Position numbers and translations under genes: made by a program. 64,000 nt of DNA from Marinobacter santoriniensis NKSG1 (GTDB lineage Bacteria > Pseudomonadota > Gammaproteobacteria > Pseudomonadales > Oleiphilaceae), in contig NZ_APAT01000015.1 in NCBI RefSeq assembly GCF_000347775.1, positions 1,090,883-1,154,882 of the forward strand, written 5' to 3'. Shown here in pieces: positions 1 through 7,176 of this stretch (positions are counted from its first letter, which is position 1; each line of letters starts with the position of its first letter). The notes below the pieces were generated by a model. That model saw only the letters and a program-made list of their open reading frames with translations. It was not told the DNA's origin and did not search any database.

Positions 1-609
1 CGTGCCGATGCCATGGGCCGCGACGCCCATGGCAATGCCCTTGGCGGTATCATCCCGGACCCGGATCAATTCAAACAACTTGGTGCCAAGCACGGCGCCG
101 GTGATGCCGGTCACCACCACCAGCACCGCCGTCAGCGAAGGCAGGCCTCCGATCTTCTCGGAGATCCCCATCGCCACGGGCGCGGTTGCGGATTTGGGGG
201 CCAGGGACATCTGGATTTCCGTGGAGCCGCCAAAGAATCGCGCCAGCCAGATGGAGCTCCCGGCGGCAATCACCACACCACTGAGCAGGGAGATGGTCAC
301 CGGCAGCCAAAGCTGCCGCAGGCGGGAAAACTGCTGATACAGCGGTACCGCCAGCGCGACGGTGGCCGGCCCCAAAAGGAAGTGGACGAACTGACCGCCC
401 TCGAAATAATCATCATAAGACGTGCCGGTCAGCAGCAGGAGCCCGATCAGCATGGCGACCGACGTCACCACCGGATTCACCAGCGGATTGGAATGGCTTT
501 TCAGATAGAGGCGATAGGCCAGACCATAGGCCACCAGGGTGATGGTCAATCCCAGCAGTGGCGAGGCCGCCAGGTAAACCCAGATATCCTTCAGCCCGGG
601 ATCAGTCAT
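1..609 (-). CDS. LrgB/CidB-family membrane protein, 3' end cut by window edge
   Basis: Reading the minus strand from the ATG at 609 gives MTDPGLKDIWVYLAASPLLG and an open frame that runs off the window, so only about 203 residues are visible. The protein is almost wholly hydrophobic with several membrane segments. The stretch LAPKSATAPVAMGISEKIGG is the conserved core of the LrgB family, inner-membrane proteins that pair with LrgA/CidA holin-like partners and are linked to murein hydrolase control or organic acid export. It overlaps the upstream CidA-like gene by 8 bases, so the two are one operon. The substrate cannot be told from sequence. Confidence 0.85.
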   Translation of the reverse strand, partial: MTDPGLKDIWVYLAASPLLGLTITLVAYGLAYRLYLKSHSNPLVNPVVTSVAMLIGLLLLTGTSYDDYFEGGQFVHFLLGPATVALAVPLYQQFSRLRQLWLPVTISLLSGVVIAAGSSIWLARFFGGSTEIQMSLAPKSATAPVAMGISEKIGGLPSLTAVLVVVTGITGAVLGTKLFELIRVRDDTAKGIAMGVAAHGIGT

Positions 610-982
610 TGTTCTGCTCCTCCGCCATCGGTTGCTTCACCAGCCATCGGGTCGTTGCCTGCATGATCAGGGCCGTCGCGACCATGGTGATGACCGTGCT
701 GAGCAACAGCGACAGGGTAATCGGCACCCACTCCTCGGCGATGCGATGAAAGTGGGCCATCATTCCGACACCCGCCGGAACAAACAACAGCGAAAGGTGG
801 CTGAGCAGCGCCCCGGAGGCCTGCTCCACAGAGTCCGGCGCCGCGCCCCGAATCATGAGAGTGATGAACAGCATCACCATACCCAGTACCGGCCCCGGAA
901 TCGGGATCCCCAGCAAACGCACGGTGACTTCACCCACCAGTTGATAGATGAGAAGCAGGGTAATGCCATTGAGAAACTGCAT
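602..982 (-). CDS. CidA/LrgA-family holin-like membrane protein
   Basis: This protein of 126 residues has about four membrane segments and the family motif GIPIPGPVLGMVMLF. I chose the ATG at 982 because GGAG sits 6 bases upstream and MQFLNGITLLLIYQLVGE is the usual family start; an in-frame ATG at 1036 would add 18 unusual residues. It is the upstream partner of the LrgB-like gene, and its stop overlaps that gene's start. CidA/LrgA proteins act in the inner membrane and are thought to form holin-like oligomers that affect autolysis or small-acid export. That role is family knowledge, not seen here. Confidence 0.85.
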   Translation of the reverse strand: MQFLNGITLLLIYQLVGEVTVRLLGIPIPGPVLGMVMLFITLMIRGAAPDSVEQASGALLSHLSLLFVPAGVGMMAHFHRIAEEWVPITLSLLLSTVITMVATALIMQATTRWLVKQPMAEEQNND

Positions 983-1056
983 ATCAATCTCCGCCAGCCG
1001 ATCGTGAAACCACTCAAAATCAGAGAACTTTAGCACCTATTTCATCGTGCACACTG

Positions 1057-1086
1057 TTGGATATCAGTATACTTGCACCCTATAAA
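1057..1086 (+). promoter_or_regulatory. Putative sigma-70 promoter of the wax ester synthase gene
   Basis: TTGGAT at 1057-1062 and TATAAA at 1081-1086 are separated by 18 bases, close to the sigma-70 consensus. They lie 34 bases before the ATG at 1120, which is preceded by GGTGGAG. This is prediction only. Confidence 0.45.
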
Positions 1087-1119
1087 TAGAAATCCCTTAT
1101 AGGTGGAGTAAAACAAGGA

Positions 1120-2568
1120 ATGAAACGTCTGGGAACACTGGATGCCTCATGGTTGGCCGTGGAATCTGAAGACACCCCGATGCATGTGGGTACGCTGCAG
1201 ATTTTTTCACTGCCGGAGGGCGCTCCCGAAACCTTCCTGCGGGACATGGTCGCCCGCATGAAAGAAGCCGGGGATGTCGCCCCGCCCTGGGGTTACAAAC
1301 TGGCCTGGTCCGGCTTTCTGGGGCGGGTAGTCGCGCCCTACTGGAAAAAGGACAAGGACATCGACCTGGATTACCACGTCCGCCATTCCGCCCTGCCCCG
1401 TCCCGGCGGCGAGCGGGAACTCGGTATCCTGGTCAGCCGTCTGCATTCGAACCCACTGGATTTTTCCCGTCCTCTCTGGGAATGCCATGTGATCGAGGGG
1501 CTGGAAAACAACCGCTTCGCCCTCTACACCAAGATGCACCATTCCATGATCGACGGCATCAGCGGTGTACGGCTGATGCAGCGGGTGCTGACAACGGATC
1601 CGGACAAACGGGATATGCCACCGCCCTGGACCGTCAAACCCCAGCGCCGCCGGGGCAGTAAAACCGACTCGGAAGCCAGCATTCCCGCCGCCGTTTCCCA
1701 GGCCATGGACGCGCTGAAGCTCCAGGCAGACATGGCCCCGAGGCTGTGGCAGGCCGGCAACCGGCTGTTCCATTCGGTCCGCCATCCGGAAGACGGGCTG
1801 ACCGCGCCGTTTACCGGCCCCCAGTCGATCCTGAGCCACCGGGTAACCGGCCAGCGCCGGTTCGCCACCCAGCATTACCAGCTGGATCGCCTGAAGGCCC
1901 TGGCACACGCGTCCGGCGGGTCGCTGAATGACATTGTTCTGTACCTGTGCGGTACGGCCCTGAGACGCTTTCTGGTGGAGCAGGACAACCTGCCGAACAT
2001 TCCGCTGACCGCGGGGATCCCCGTGAACATCCGGCCGTCGGACGACCAGGGTACGGGCACCCAGATCAGTTTCATGATCGCCTCGCTGGCCACCGACGAA
2101 GCAGATCCGCTGACGCGACTCCAGGACATCAAGACCTCGACCCGTCGGGCCAAGGAACATCTGCAGAAGCTGCCACGCAGTGCCCTGACCCAGTACACCA
2201 TGCTGCTGATGTCACCGTACATCCTGCAGTTGATGTCGGGTATGGGCGGACGCATGCGACCTGTGTTCAACGTGACCATCTCCAACGTACCGGGACCGGA
2301 GCACACGCTCTACTACGAGGGAGCCAGGCTGGAAGCAATGTACCCAGTGTCGCTGATTGCCCACGGCGGCGCGCTGAACATCACCTGCCTGAGCTACGCC
2401 GGTTCACTGAATTTCGGTTACACCGGCTGCCGGGATACTCTGCCAAGCATGCAGAAACTGGCGGTTTACACCGGCGAGGCGCTGGATGAGCTGGAAAGCC
2501 TGATCCTGCCGCCGACACCCAAAACCGCCCGGCGCAGGAAAGCCACCAAACCCAGCACACCGAAATAA
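1120..2568 (+). CDS. Wax ester synthase / acyl-CoA:diacylglycerol acyltransferase (WS/DGAT)
   Basis: This enzyme of 482 residues joins a fatty alcohol or diacylglycerol to an acyl-CoA, making wax esters or triacylglycerol as storage lipid at the inner face of the membrane. The catalytic HHxxxDG motif is HHSMIDG at residues 140-146. The N-terminal half is the condensation-like acyltransferase domain and the C-terminal half is the WS/DGAT C domain, including NVTISNVPGP. From memory the sequence is very close to the WS2 protein of Marinobacter hydrocarbonoclasticus, which is the best taxonomic clue in the window. It stands alone, with its own promoter, divergent from the CidA-LrgB pair. The Lys/Arg-rich tail (residues 465-482) is the most variable part. 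Confidence 0.95.
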   Translation: MKRLGTLDASWLAVESEDTPMHVGTLQIFSLPEGAPETFLRDMVARMKEAGDVAPPWGYKLAWSGFLGRVVAPYWKKDKDIDLDYHVRHSALPRPGGERELGILVSRLHSNPLDFSRPLWECHVIEGLENNRFALYTKMHHSMIDGISGVRLMQRVLTTDPDKRDMPPPWTVKPQRRRGSKTDSEASIPAAVSQAMDALKLQADMAPRLWQAGNRLFHSVRHPEDGLTAPFTGPQSILSHRVTGQRRFATQHYQLDRLKALAHASGGSLNDIVLYLCGTALRRFLVEQDNLPNIPLTAGIPVNIRPSDDQGTGTQISFMIASLATDEADPLTRLQDIKTSTRRAKEHLQKLPRSALTQYTMLLMSPYILQLMSGMGGRMRPVFNVTISNVPGPEHTLYYEGARLEAMYPVSLIAHGGALNITCLSYAGSLNFGYTGCRDTLPSMQKLAVYTGEALDELESLILPPTPKTARRRKATKPSTPK

Positions 2569-2580
2569 TCGAAGAGTGAT

Positions 2581-3210
2581 TCAGGCGCTGTCGCTCTGCC
2601 AGTGGCCGGCACCGAGGAAGATCATCTGAAGGAAGCGGGTCGTCCGCTTCCGGATCTGGCCGATCTGGTAATCGTCGTCCGTTGAGACGCTAAGCAGGTC
2701 GGTCAGACTGAACGCCACGGTACGCACCACCAGATCACAGGTCAGGTCCAGGTCGGCGTCGCTCAGATGCTCCATCAGCCGGAGCCGACGAAGGTCGTTG
2801 GCCAATTCACTGGCGAAGAAACGCATTTCACTCCGGATGCCTTCCTGTACCGCACGGCTTTCCCCTGCCAGGCCCTGGGCCATGAACAGAAAAAAGCTCC
2901 GGTTGGCCTGCGCGTGGGCAACAAAAATTCCCACCGACTCTTCTATCAGCTTGTCGGACTGCAGGACGTTGGCCCGGGCTTCCCGCATCATTCGTCGCAA
3001 TACCAGCCCGAGTTCATCCACCAGCTGTAATCCCAGATCGTCCATATTCCGGAAATGCCGGTAGAAGGACGTGGGCACGACGCCCGCCTGCCGGGTAACT
3101 TCCCGAATCCCCAGACTGGCAAAGTGCCGGCCCTTGCCGACCAGCGCCAGCGCCGCATTCATCAGTTTCTCCCGGGTTTCCCCGGGCTTTCGCCGTTGTC
3201 GTTCTGTCAT
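2581..3210 (-). CDS. desT: TetR-family repressor of fatty acid desaturation (DesT/FabR-like)
   Basis: This protein of 209 residues has an N-terminal TetR helix-turn-helix (about residues 12-60). The signature VVPTSFYRHFRNMDDLG is typical of the FabR/DesT group, which sense the ratio of unsaturated to saturated acyl-CoA. It is divergent from desC-desB across 200 bases that hold repeated GTGTAC palindromes. Pseudomonas aeruginosa has the same arrangement, with DesT repressing the aerobic DesCB desaturase. The ATG at 3210 is the only sensible start. That it regulates desCB is inferred from family and position. Confidence 0.85.
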   Translation of the reverse strand: MTERQRRKPGETREKLMNAALALVGKGRHFASLGIREVTRQAGVVPTSFYRHFRNMDDLGLQLVDELGLVLRRMMREARANVLQSDKLIEESVGIFVAHAQANRSFFLFMAQGLAGESRAVQEGIRSEMRFFASELANDLRRLRLMEHLSDADLDLTCDLVVRTVAFSLTDLLSVSTDDDYQIGQIRKRTTRFLQMIFLGAGHWQSDSA

Positions 3211-3239
3211 CTGCCGTGCGCCATCGGAATACCAGGTTC

Positions 3240-3367
3240 ACAAGTGTACACATTTCACAAAAAGAAAGTCTTTGAACCTTGTCATTTTGCGCCAACTCAT
3301 CGACATGGATTGTTGCCGGATCAACTCGTGTGTACAGTCGTACACATTAGTGAACAAGTGTACACAT
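3240..3367. promoter_or_regulatory. Divergent desT-desC control region with repeated operator-like palindromes
   Basis: The 14-mer ACAAGTGTACACAT occurs twice in the same orientation, at 3240-3253 and 3354-3367. Between them lies an inverted repeat with 7-base arms, TGTGTAC and GTACACA, and spacer AGTC (3329-3346). All three share the palindromic core GTGTAC. This is the pattern expected for a TetR-type operator array serving both desT and desC. Binding by the neighbouring DesT-like protein is inference. Confidence 0.6.
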
Positions 3368-3409
3368 CGCTTCACGATGAGTACCACGGATCCCATGGAG
3401 ACAATGACC

Positions 3410-4513
3410 ATGTTATCGAGCAACACACGCACCAAAGCGCTTCACTGGCTTGGAAAACAACTGTCCAACCAGAACAATCCGGCCTCCTGGCTGGACCCAC
3501 TGTTATCAGAAATCAACCCGATGTTGGTACAGGCGTACACACCGGCTCGCGTACAACAGGTGATCCGGGAAACGGAAGACACCAAAACCTTTGTCCTGAA
3601 GCCGGCTGGACGGTGGCAGGGCTTTGAGGCGGGGCAGCATGTGAACATCTGTACCGATGTGGAGGGCGTCCGCCGTACCCGCACTTTCAGCCTGTCCAGC
3701 TCTCCCCGACTCTGGAAAGCCCAGGGAGAGATCACTCTGACCATCAAACGCCTGCCCGGCGGACTGGTCACCAACTGGATGCACGACCATCTCGAAACGG
3801 GCGATGTCATCGGCCTGGGCGAGGCTTTTGGCGACTTCCTGATTCCGGAACCTGCCCGGCCGGTGCTCTACATTGCCGGTGGTAGCGGCATCACGCCGGT
3901 GCTGAGCCAGCTGGAAACCATGGCGGCCCGGGACTACAACGCACCGGTCACTTTGCTGTACTTCGTGCGTACGGAAAACGATGTCATTGCCGGAGAAAAG
4001 CTCCGGGCACTGGCAGCCCGCTACCCGGCTCTGACGCTGACGATTATTGCCACCCACGAAACGCCCGATCCCCGGTTCCTGACCGGCAGTGATCTTGACG
4101 GCATCCCGGGCCTCAAGGGTCGACAGGTCTATTTATGCGGCCCCAAGGGGCTGATGGACCTGGCCAACAATCTGCTGTCCGAGCGCGGTATCCGCGAAGA
4201 CCAGATCCACAGTACCTTTTTCGCGCCCCCGGCCCCGGCTCGCCTGGAAGGCGACACCGGTGGCAACGTGACCTTCACCAACAGTGACGTGCAGGTGAGT
4301 TCCGAGGGCGATGCCAACCTGCTGGAGATTGCCGAAGCCGCAGGCCTGACGCCTCAATACGGCTGCCGCATGGGTATCTGCCACCAGTGCAGCTGCCGCA
4401 AGACCAGCGGCACCGTAATCAACCGACTGACCGGCGAGGTATCCGGGCCGGGCGAAGAAAACGTCCAGCTGTGTATCTCGGTACCCCAGGGGCCGGTTTC
4501 CGTCGACGTTTAA
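3410..4513 (+). CDS. desC: Ferredoxin reductase partner of acyl-CoA desaturase (DesC-like)
   Basis: This electron-transfer flavoprotein passes NAD(P)H electrons to the desaturase encoded next to it. In order it has a flavin-binding domain with RTFSLSSS, an NAD-binding domain starting at GGSGITP, and a C-terminal plant-type [2Fe-2S] domain with cysteines in CRMGICHQCSC plus a fourth in VQLCISVP. I prefer the ATG at 3410 (about 367 residues) because GGAG lies 9 bases upstream; in-frame ATGs at 3377, 3395 and 3404 have poorer spacing, and 3377 sits almost on the operator. It is followed by desB after 58 bases. Function is by homology to P. aeruginosa DesC. Confidence 0.88.
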   Translation: MLSSNTRTKALHWLGKQLSNQNNPASWLDPLLSEINPMLVQAYTPARVQQVIRETEDTKTFVLKPAGRWQGFEAGQHVNICTDVEGVRRTRTFSLSSSPRLWKAQGEITLTIKRLPGGLVTNWMHDHLETGDVIGLGEAFGDFLIPEPARPVLYIAGGSGITPVLSQLETMAARDYNAPVTLLYFVRTENDVIAGEKLRALAARYPALTLTIIATHETPDPRFLTGSDLDGIPGLKGRQVYLCGPKGLMDLANNLLSERGIREDQIHSTFFAPPAPARLEGDTGGNVTFTNSDVQVSSEGDANLLEIAEAAGLTPQYGCRMGICHQCSCRKTSGTVINRLTGEVSGPGEENVQLCISVPQGPVSVDV

Positions 4514-4571
4514 CCCGATTGAATTGAGTAATCGCAGCCTTTTCGTTTAACGACGCTGCAAGGAGCTAATC

Positions 4572-5663
4572 ATGAAAAAACTGAACGAAACCCAACTGCA
4601 GGAACTGGAACAGGATCTCGATGCCATCCGCGATGACGTGCTGGCAGACCTCGGCGAGCGCGACGCGCAATACATCCGTCGCATGGTCCGACTGCACCGG
4701 ACACTGGAGATCGGCGGCCGGGTCCTGATGCCCTTTGGCTTCATTCCGCCGGTCTTTGTGGCGGCCACTGCCTCGCTGGGCGTGGCGAAAATCCTGGAGA
4801 ACATGGAAATCGGCCATAACGTGATGCATGGCCAGTACGACTGGATGAACGATCCGAACCTGCACTCCCAGACCTACGAATGGGACACTGTCTGCAGTGG
4901 CGATTCGTGGCGCCGTACGCATAACTATGAGCACCACACCTACACCAACATTATTGGCAAGGACCGGGACTACGGCTACGCCGTACTTCGCCTCAGCGAT
5001 GACGAAAAATGGAAGCCCTGGCACGCTTTGCAGTTCATCAATTATGTGTTGCTGACGGTGCTGTTCCAGTGGGGCGTCGGCCTGCACGAACTGGAAACCG
5101 AAAAACTGCATCGGCGTGAAATCCGCTGGCGCGACAAACTGCCGTTCCTGAAAGAGTTCGCACGGAAAGGTGGCCGCCAGGCGTTCAAGGACTATGTCTT
5201 CTTCCCGCTGTTGACGCTGCCTGTGGCCCCCATTGTCCTGGCGGGCAACATCAGCGCCAACCTGATTCGCAACCTGTGGTCATCCACCGTGATTTTCTGC
5301 GGGCACTTCACCCAGGATGCGGAAACCTTTACCGAGGAAGAGTGTGAGGGGGAAAGCAAGGGCCACTGGTACCTCCGCCAGCTCTCCGGTTCGTCCAACT
5401 TTACCGGCGGGCGCTGGCTGCACATCCTGAGCGGGCACCTGAGCTACCAGATCGAGCACCATGTATTCCCGGACCTGCCGGCACACCGGTATCCGGAAAT
5501 TTCAGAGCGGGTCCAGGCCGTCTGCAGGAAGCATGGAATCCACTACAACACCGGTTCCTTCTTCAAACAGTACGGCACGGTACTCAAGCGAATCGGTCAG
5601 TACTCCCTGCCGGACCGGATGCGGCTTCGGCTGGAGCGAGCCAACGCGCCTCAGGCGATCTGA
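4572..5663 (+). CDS. desB: Membrane fatty acyl-CoA desaturase (DesB-like)
   Basis: This integral membrane di-iron desaturase of 363 residues inserts a double bond into acyl chains using O2 and electrons from DesC. The three histidine boxes are present: HNVMH (82-86), HNYEHH (117-122) and QIEHH near residue 300. Hydrophobic segments lie between boxes one and two and around residues 205-230. AAGGAG precedes the ATG. It ends 13 bases inside the convergent nsrR gene. It is an aerobic enzyme sitting next to anaerobic respiration genes. Its exact position specificity (probably delta-9) cannot be read from sequence. Confidence 0.9.
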   Translation: MKKLNETQLQELEQDLDAIRDDVLADLGERDAQYIRRMVRLHRTLEIGGRVLMPFGFIPPVFVAATASLGVAKILENMEIGHNVMHGQYDWMNDPNLHSQTYEWDTVCSGDSWRRTHNYEHHTYTNIIGKDRDYGYAVLRLSDDEKWKPWHALQFINYVLLTVLFQWGVGLHELETEKLHRREIRWRDKLPFLKEFARKGGRQAFKDYVFFPLLTLPVAPIVLAGNISANLIRNLWSSTVIFCGHFTQDAETFTEEECEGESKGHWYLRQLSGSSNFTGGRWLHILSGHLSYQIEHHVFPDLPAHRYPEISERVQAVCRKHGIHYNTGSFFKQYGTVLKRIGQYSLPDRMRLRLERANAPQAI

Positions 5664-6088
5664 AGCAGGCGCAATAGCTGTGGCCGGTGTTTATCCTGGA
5701 TAACATCGGCCAGATTGTATTTGTCGAGCACCGCAAGAAAAGCGGTCAATGCTTCTCCGAGCATCGATTTCAGGCCACACACAGGGGTTATCCGACAGGC
5801 GTTCTTCGAGGAGAAGCATTCAACGATGCTCAGATCCTGCTCCGTTTCACGGACCAGAATACCAATATTGATCTCTTCGGGCGCCATATGCAGGCGCATG
5901 CCGCCTTTCTTGCCCCGAATGGTCTCGATGTACCCTTTCTTGTTCAGCTGATGCACGACTTTCATAAGATGATTCTTGGAAATGTCGTAGCTGTCGGCAA
6001 TTTCCTGGATGGTCGCAAGCTCATCACCCTGTACCGCCAGATAGATCAGTACGCGAAGTGAGTAATCCGTATAACGGGTGATATGCAT
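5651..6088 (-). CDS. nsrR: NsrR, Rrf2-family [Fe-S] nitric oxide-sensing repressor
   Basis: This protein of 145 residues has an N-terminal winged helix (MHITRYTDYSLRVLIYLAVQ) and three cysteines, C91, C98 and C104, spaced as in NsrR proteins that hold an NO-sensitive iron-sulfur cluster. NO destroys the cluster and releases the DNA. GGAG precedes the ATG at 6088. Three candidate target operators are in the window, at 6490-6512, 6617-6639 and 37015-37037. The first two lie in the nearest divergent intergenic region, ahead of the hemerythrin and NO reductase genes. The small membrane gene 172 bases upstream may be cotranscribed. Confidence 0.93.
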   Translation of the reverse strand: MHITRYTDYSLRVLIYLAVQGDELATIQEIADSYDISKNHLMKVVHQLNKKGYIETIRGKKGGMRLHMAPEEINIGILVRETEQDLSIVECFSSKNACRITPVCGLKSMLGEALTAFLAVLDKYNLADVIQDKHRPQLLRLLQIA

Positions 6089-6260
6089 TCTGTACTCCGG
6101 TATTCGATGGTCATTCTTGCAGCCAGGAAGGAGCTTTCAGACTCTGTTCCCTACGCCGGCCAACTCTCTTTTACGCTGAAAACCAACATCCGGTTTTCCG
6201 ATAAAGCGCAATTTTCAACGTACCGACCGGCGCCATTTGCTGCATCTATTATACCCGGAA

Positions 6261-6476
6261 TCAATGCAGAGGTCTGCCGAGCCGACTCAGGAAGGCAAGC
6301 CGGGCGACATACGATACCTTGACGCCAACGGCAAACAGCAAGGTCCCGATGTGAGCCAGAATTTGCACGGCCATCGAAAAGGCCTCAGCCAACGGATAGG
6401 CGATCAGAATCGTTGCGCAGAGCCCGGCAACACAAAGAATCAGGGAGGAATTAGCCAACGCGAGAAAACGCTCCAT
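6261..6476 (-). CDS. Small two-helix membrane protein under NsrR-type operator
   Basis: This protein of 71 residues (MERFLALANSSLILCVAGLC) has two clear membrane helices, about residues 5-30 and 35-55, with a short basic tail. AGAGGTG precedes the ATG at 6476. The NsrR-like operator at 6490-6512 lies 14 bases upstream of the start. I recognise no named family. It stands between nsrR and the NO reductase operon, so a role in NO stress or in assembly of a respiratory membrane enzyme is likely but unproven. Confidence 0.7.
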   Translation of the reverse strand: MERFLALANSSLILCVAGLCATILIAYPLAEAFSMAVQILAHIGTLLFAVGVKVSYVARLAFLSRLGRPLH

Positions 6477-6489
6477 AACACACCTCTTA

Positions 6490-6512
6490 AAGATATATTT
6501 TGTATATTTCTT
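6490..6512. promoter_or_regulatory. NsrR operator candidate 1
   Basis: This is a 23-bp imperfect palindrome with outer arms AAGATATAT and ATATTTCTT, matching the known NsrR pattern of two 11-base half sites around one base (AAGATGYATTT). It lies just before the small membrane gene on the minus strand. Confidence 0.65.
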
Positions 6513-6616
6513 ATGCTAGGCGCAGGGTTCCTTAATTGCAATAGCCACTCCAGTCAGGGGCTCTAAATACAAACCCCTACCCCAAAAGATTTACCACCTT
6601 TACTTTTTAAAATTTA

Positions 6617-6639
6617 AAGATGTATTCTATGTAAATCTT
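6617..6639. promoter_or_regulatory. NsrR operator candidate 2
   Basis: This is a 23-bp imperfect palindrome with half sites AAGATGTATTC and ATGTAAATCTT around one T, very close to the NsrR consensus. It ends 18 bases before the ATG of the hemerythrin gene and is followed by the strong ribosome site GGAGGAG (6645-6651). Confidence 0.75.
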
Positions 6640-6657
6640 TTAAAGGAGGAGAACACT

Positions 6658-7176
6658 ATGAATATGGCATTGCATTCATCGTCCCTGGCCGCGACCGAGG
6701 ATTTGCCGACAGAGAGTCTGATCGAGCATATCCTCAACCGCTTTCATGACGTTCACCGTGAACAGCTCCCGGAACTGATCCGCCTTTCAGAACGGGTGGA
6801 GCGGGTACACGGTGGTCATCCCCTCTGCCCCTCGGGTCTCACCGGACAATTGAAGGACATGCAGACCGAACTGGAGTCCCACATGGCAAAGGAAGAGCAG
6901 ATCCTGTTCCCCATGATCGCGAGGGGAATCCAGGGCATGGCCACCGGGCCGGTCTCCGTCATGCGGCACGAACATGACGACCACGGCCAGGCCCTTGAGA
7001 ATATCCTGGCGACCACCGGCCACCTTTCGATCCCCGAAGGCGCCTGCAAGACATGGCAGGCGCTCTACGAGGGCATCGGAACCTTCAGGGACGATCTTCT
7101 GGCGCACATCCAACTGGAAAACAACGTTCTGTTCACCCGGGTAGACGGGGGTTTGGGAGGAGCATCTCATGGCTAA
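6658..7176 (+). CDS. Hemerythrin-domain NO-stress protein (YtfE/RIC/DnrN-like, lacking the N-terminal ScdA domain)
   Basis: This protein of 172 residues matches the C-terminal di-iron domain of the iron-sulfur repair protein RIC/YtfE. All six metal ligands align: H30, H75, E79, H106, H150 and E154, in HDVHREQLPEL, ESHMAKEEQ, MRHEHD and AHIQLENN. The ScdA N-terminal domain with its CC or CxxC motif, present in E. coli YtfE, is missing, so the protein is about 50 residues shorter than usual. It overlaps the NO reductase gene by 8 bases and sits under NsrR operator 2. A role in repairing or loading iron sites during NO stress is inferred. Confidence 0.88.
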   Translation: MNMALHSSSLAATEDLPTESLIEHILNRFHDVHREQLPELIRLSERVERVHGGHPLCPSGLTGQLKDMQTELESHMAKEEQILFPMIARGIQGMATGPVSVMRHEHDDHGQALENILATTGHLSIPEGACKTWQALYEGIGTFRDDLLAHIQLENNVLFTRVDGGLGGASHG

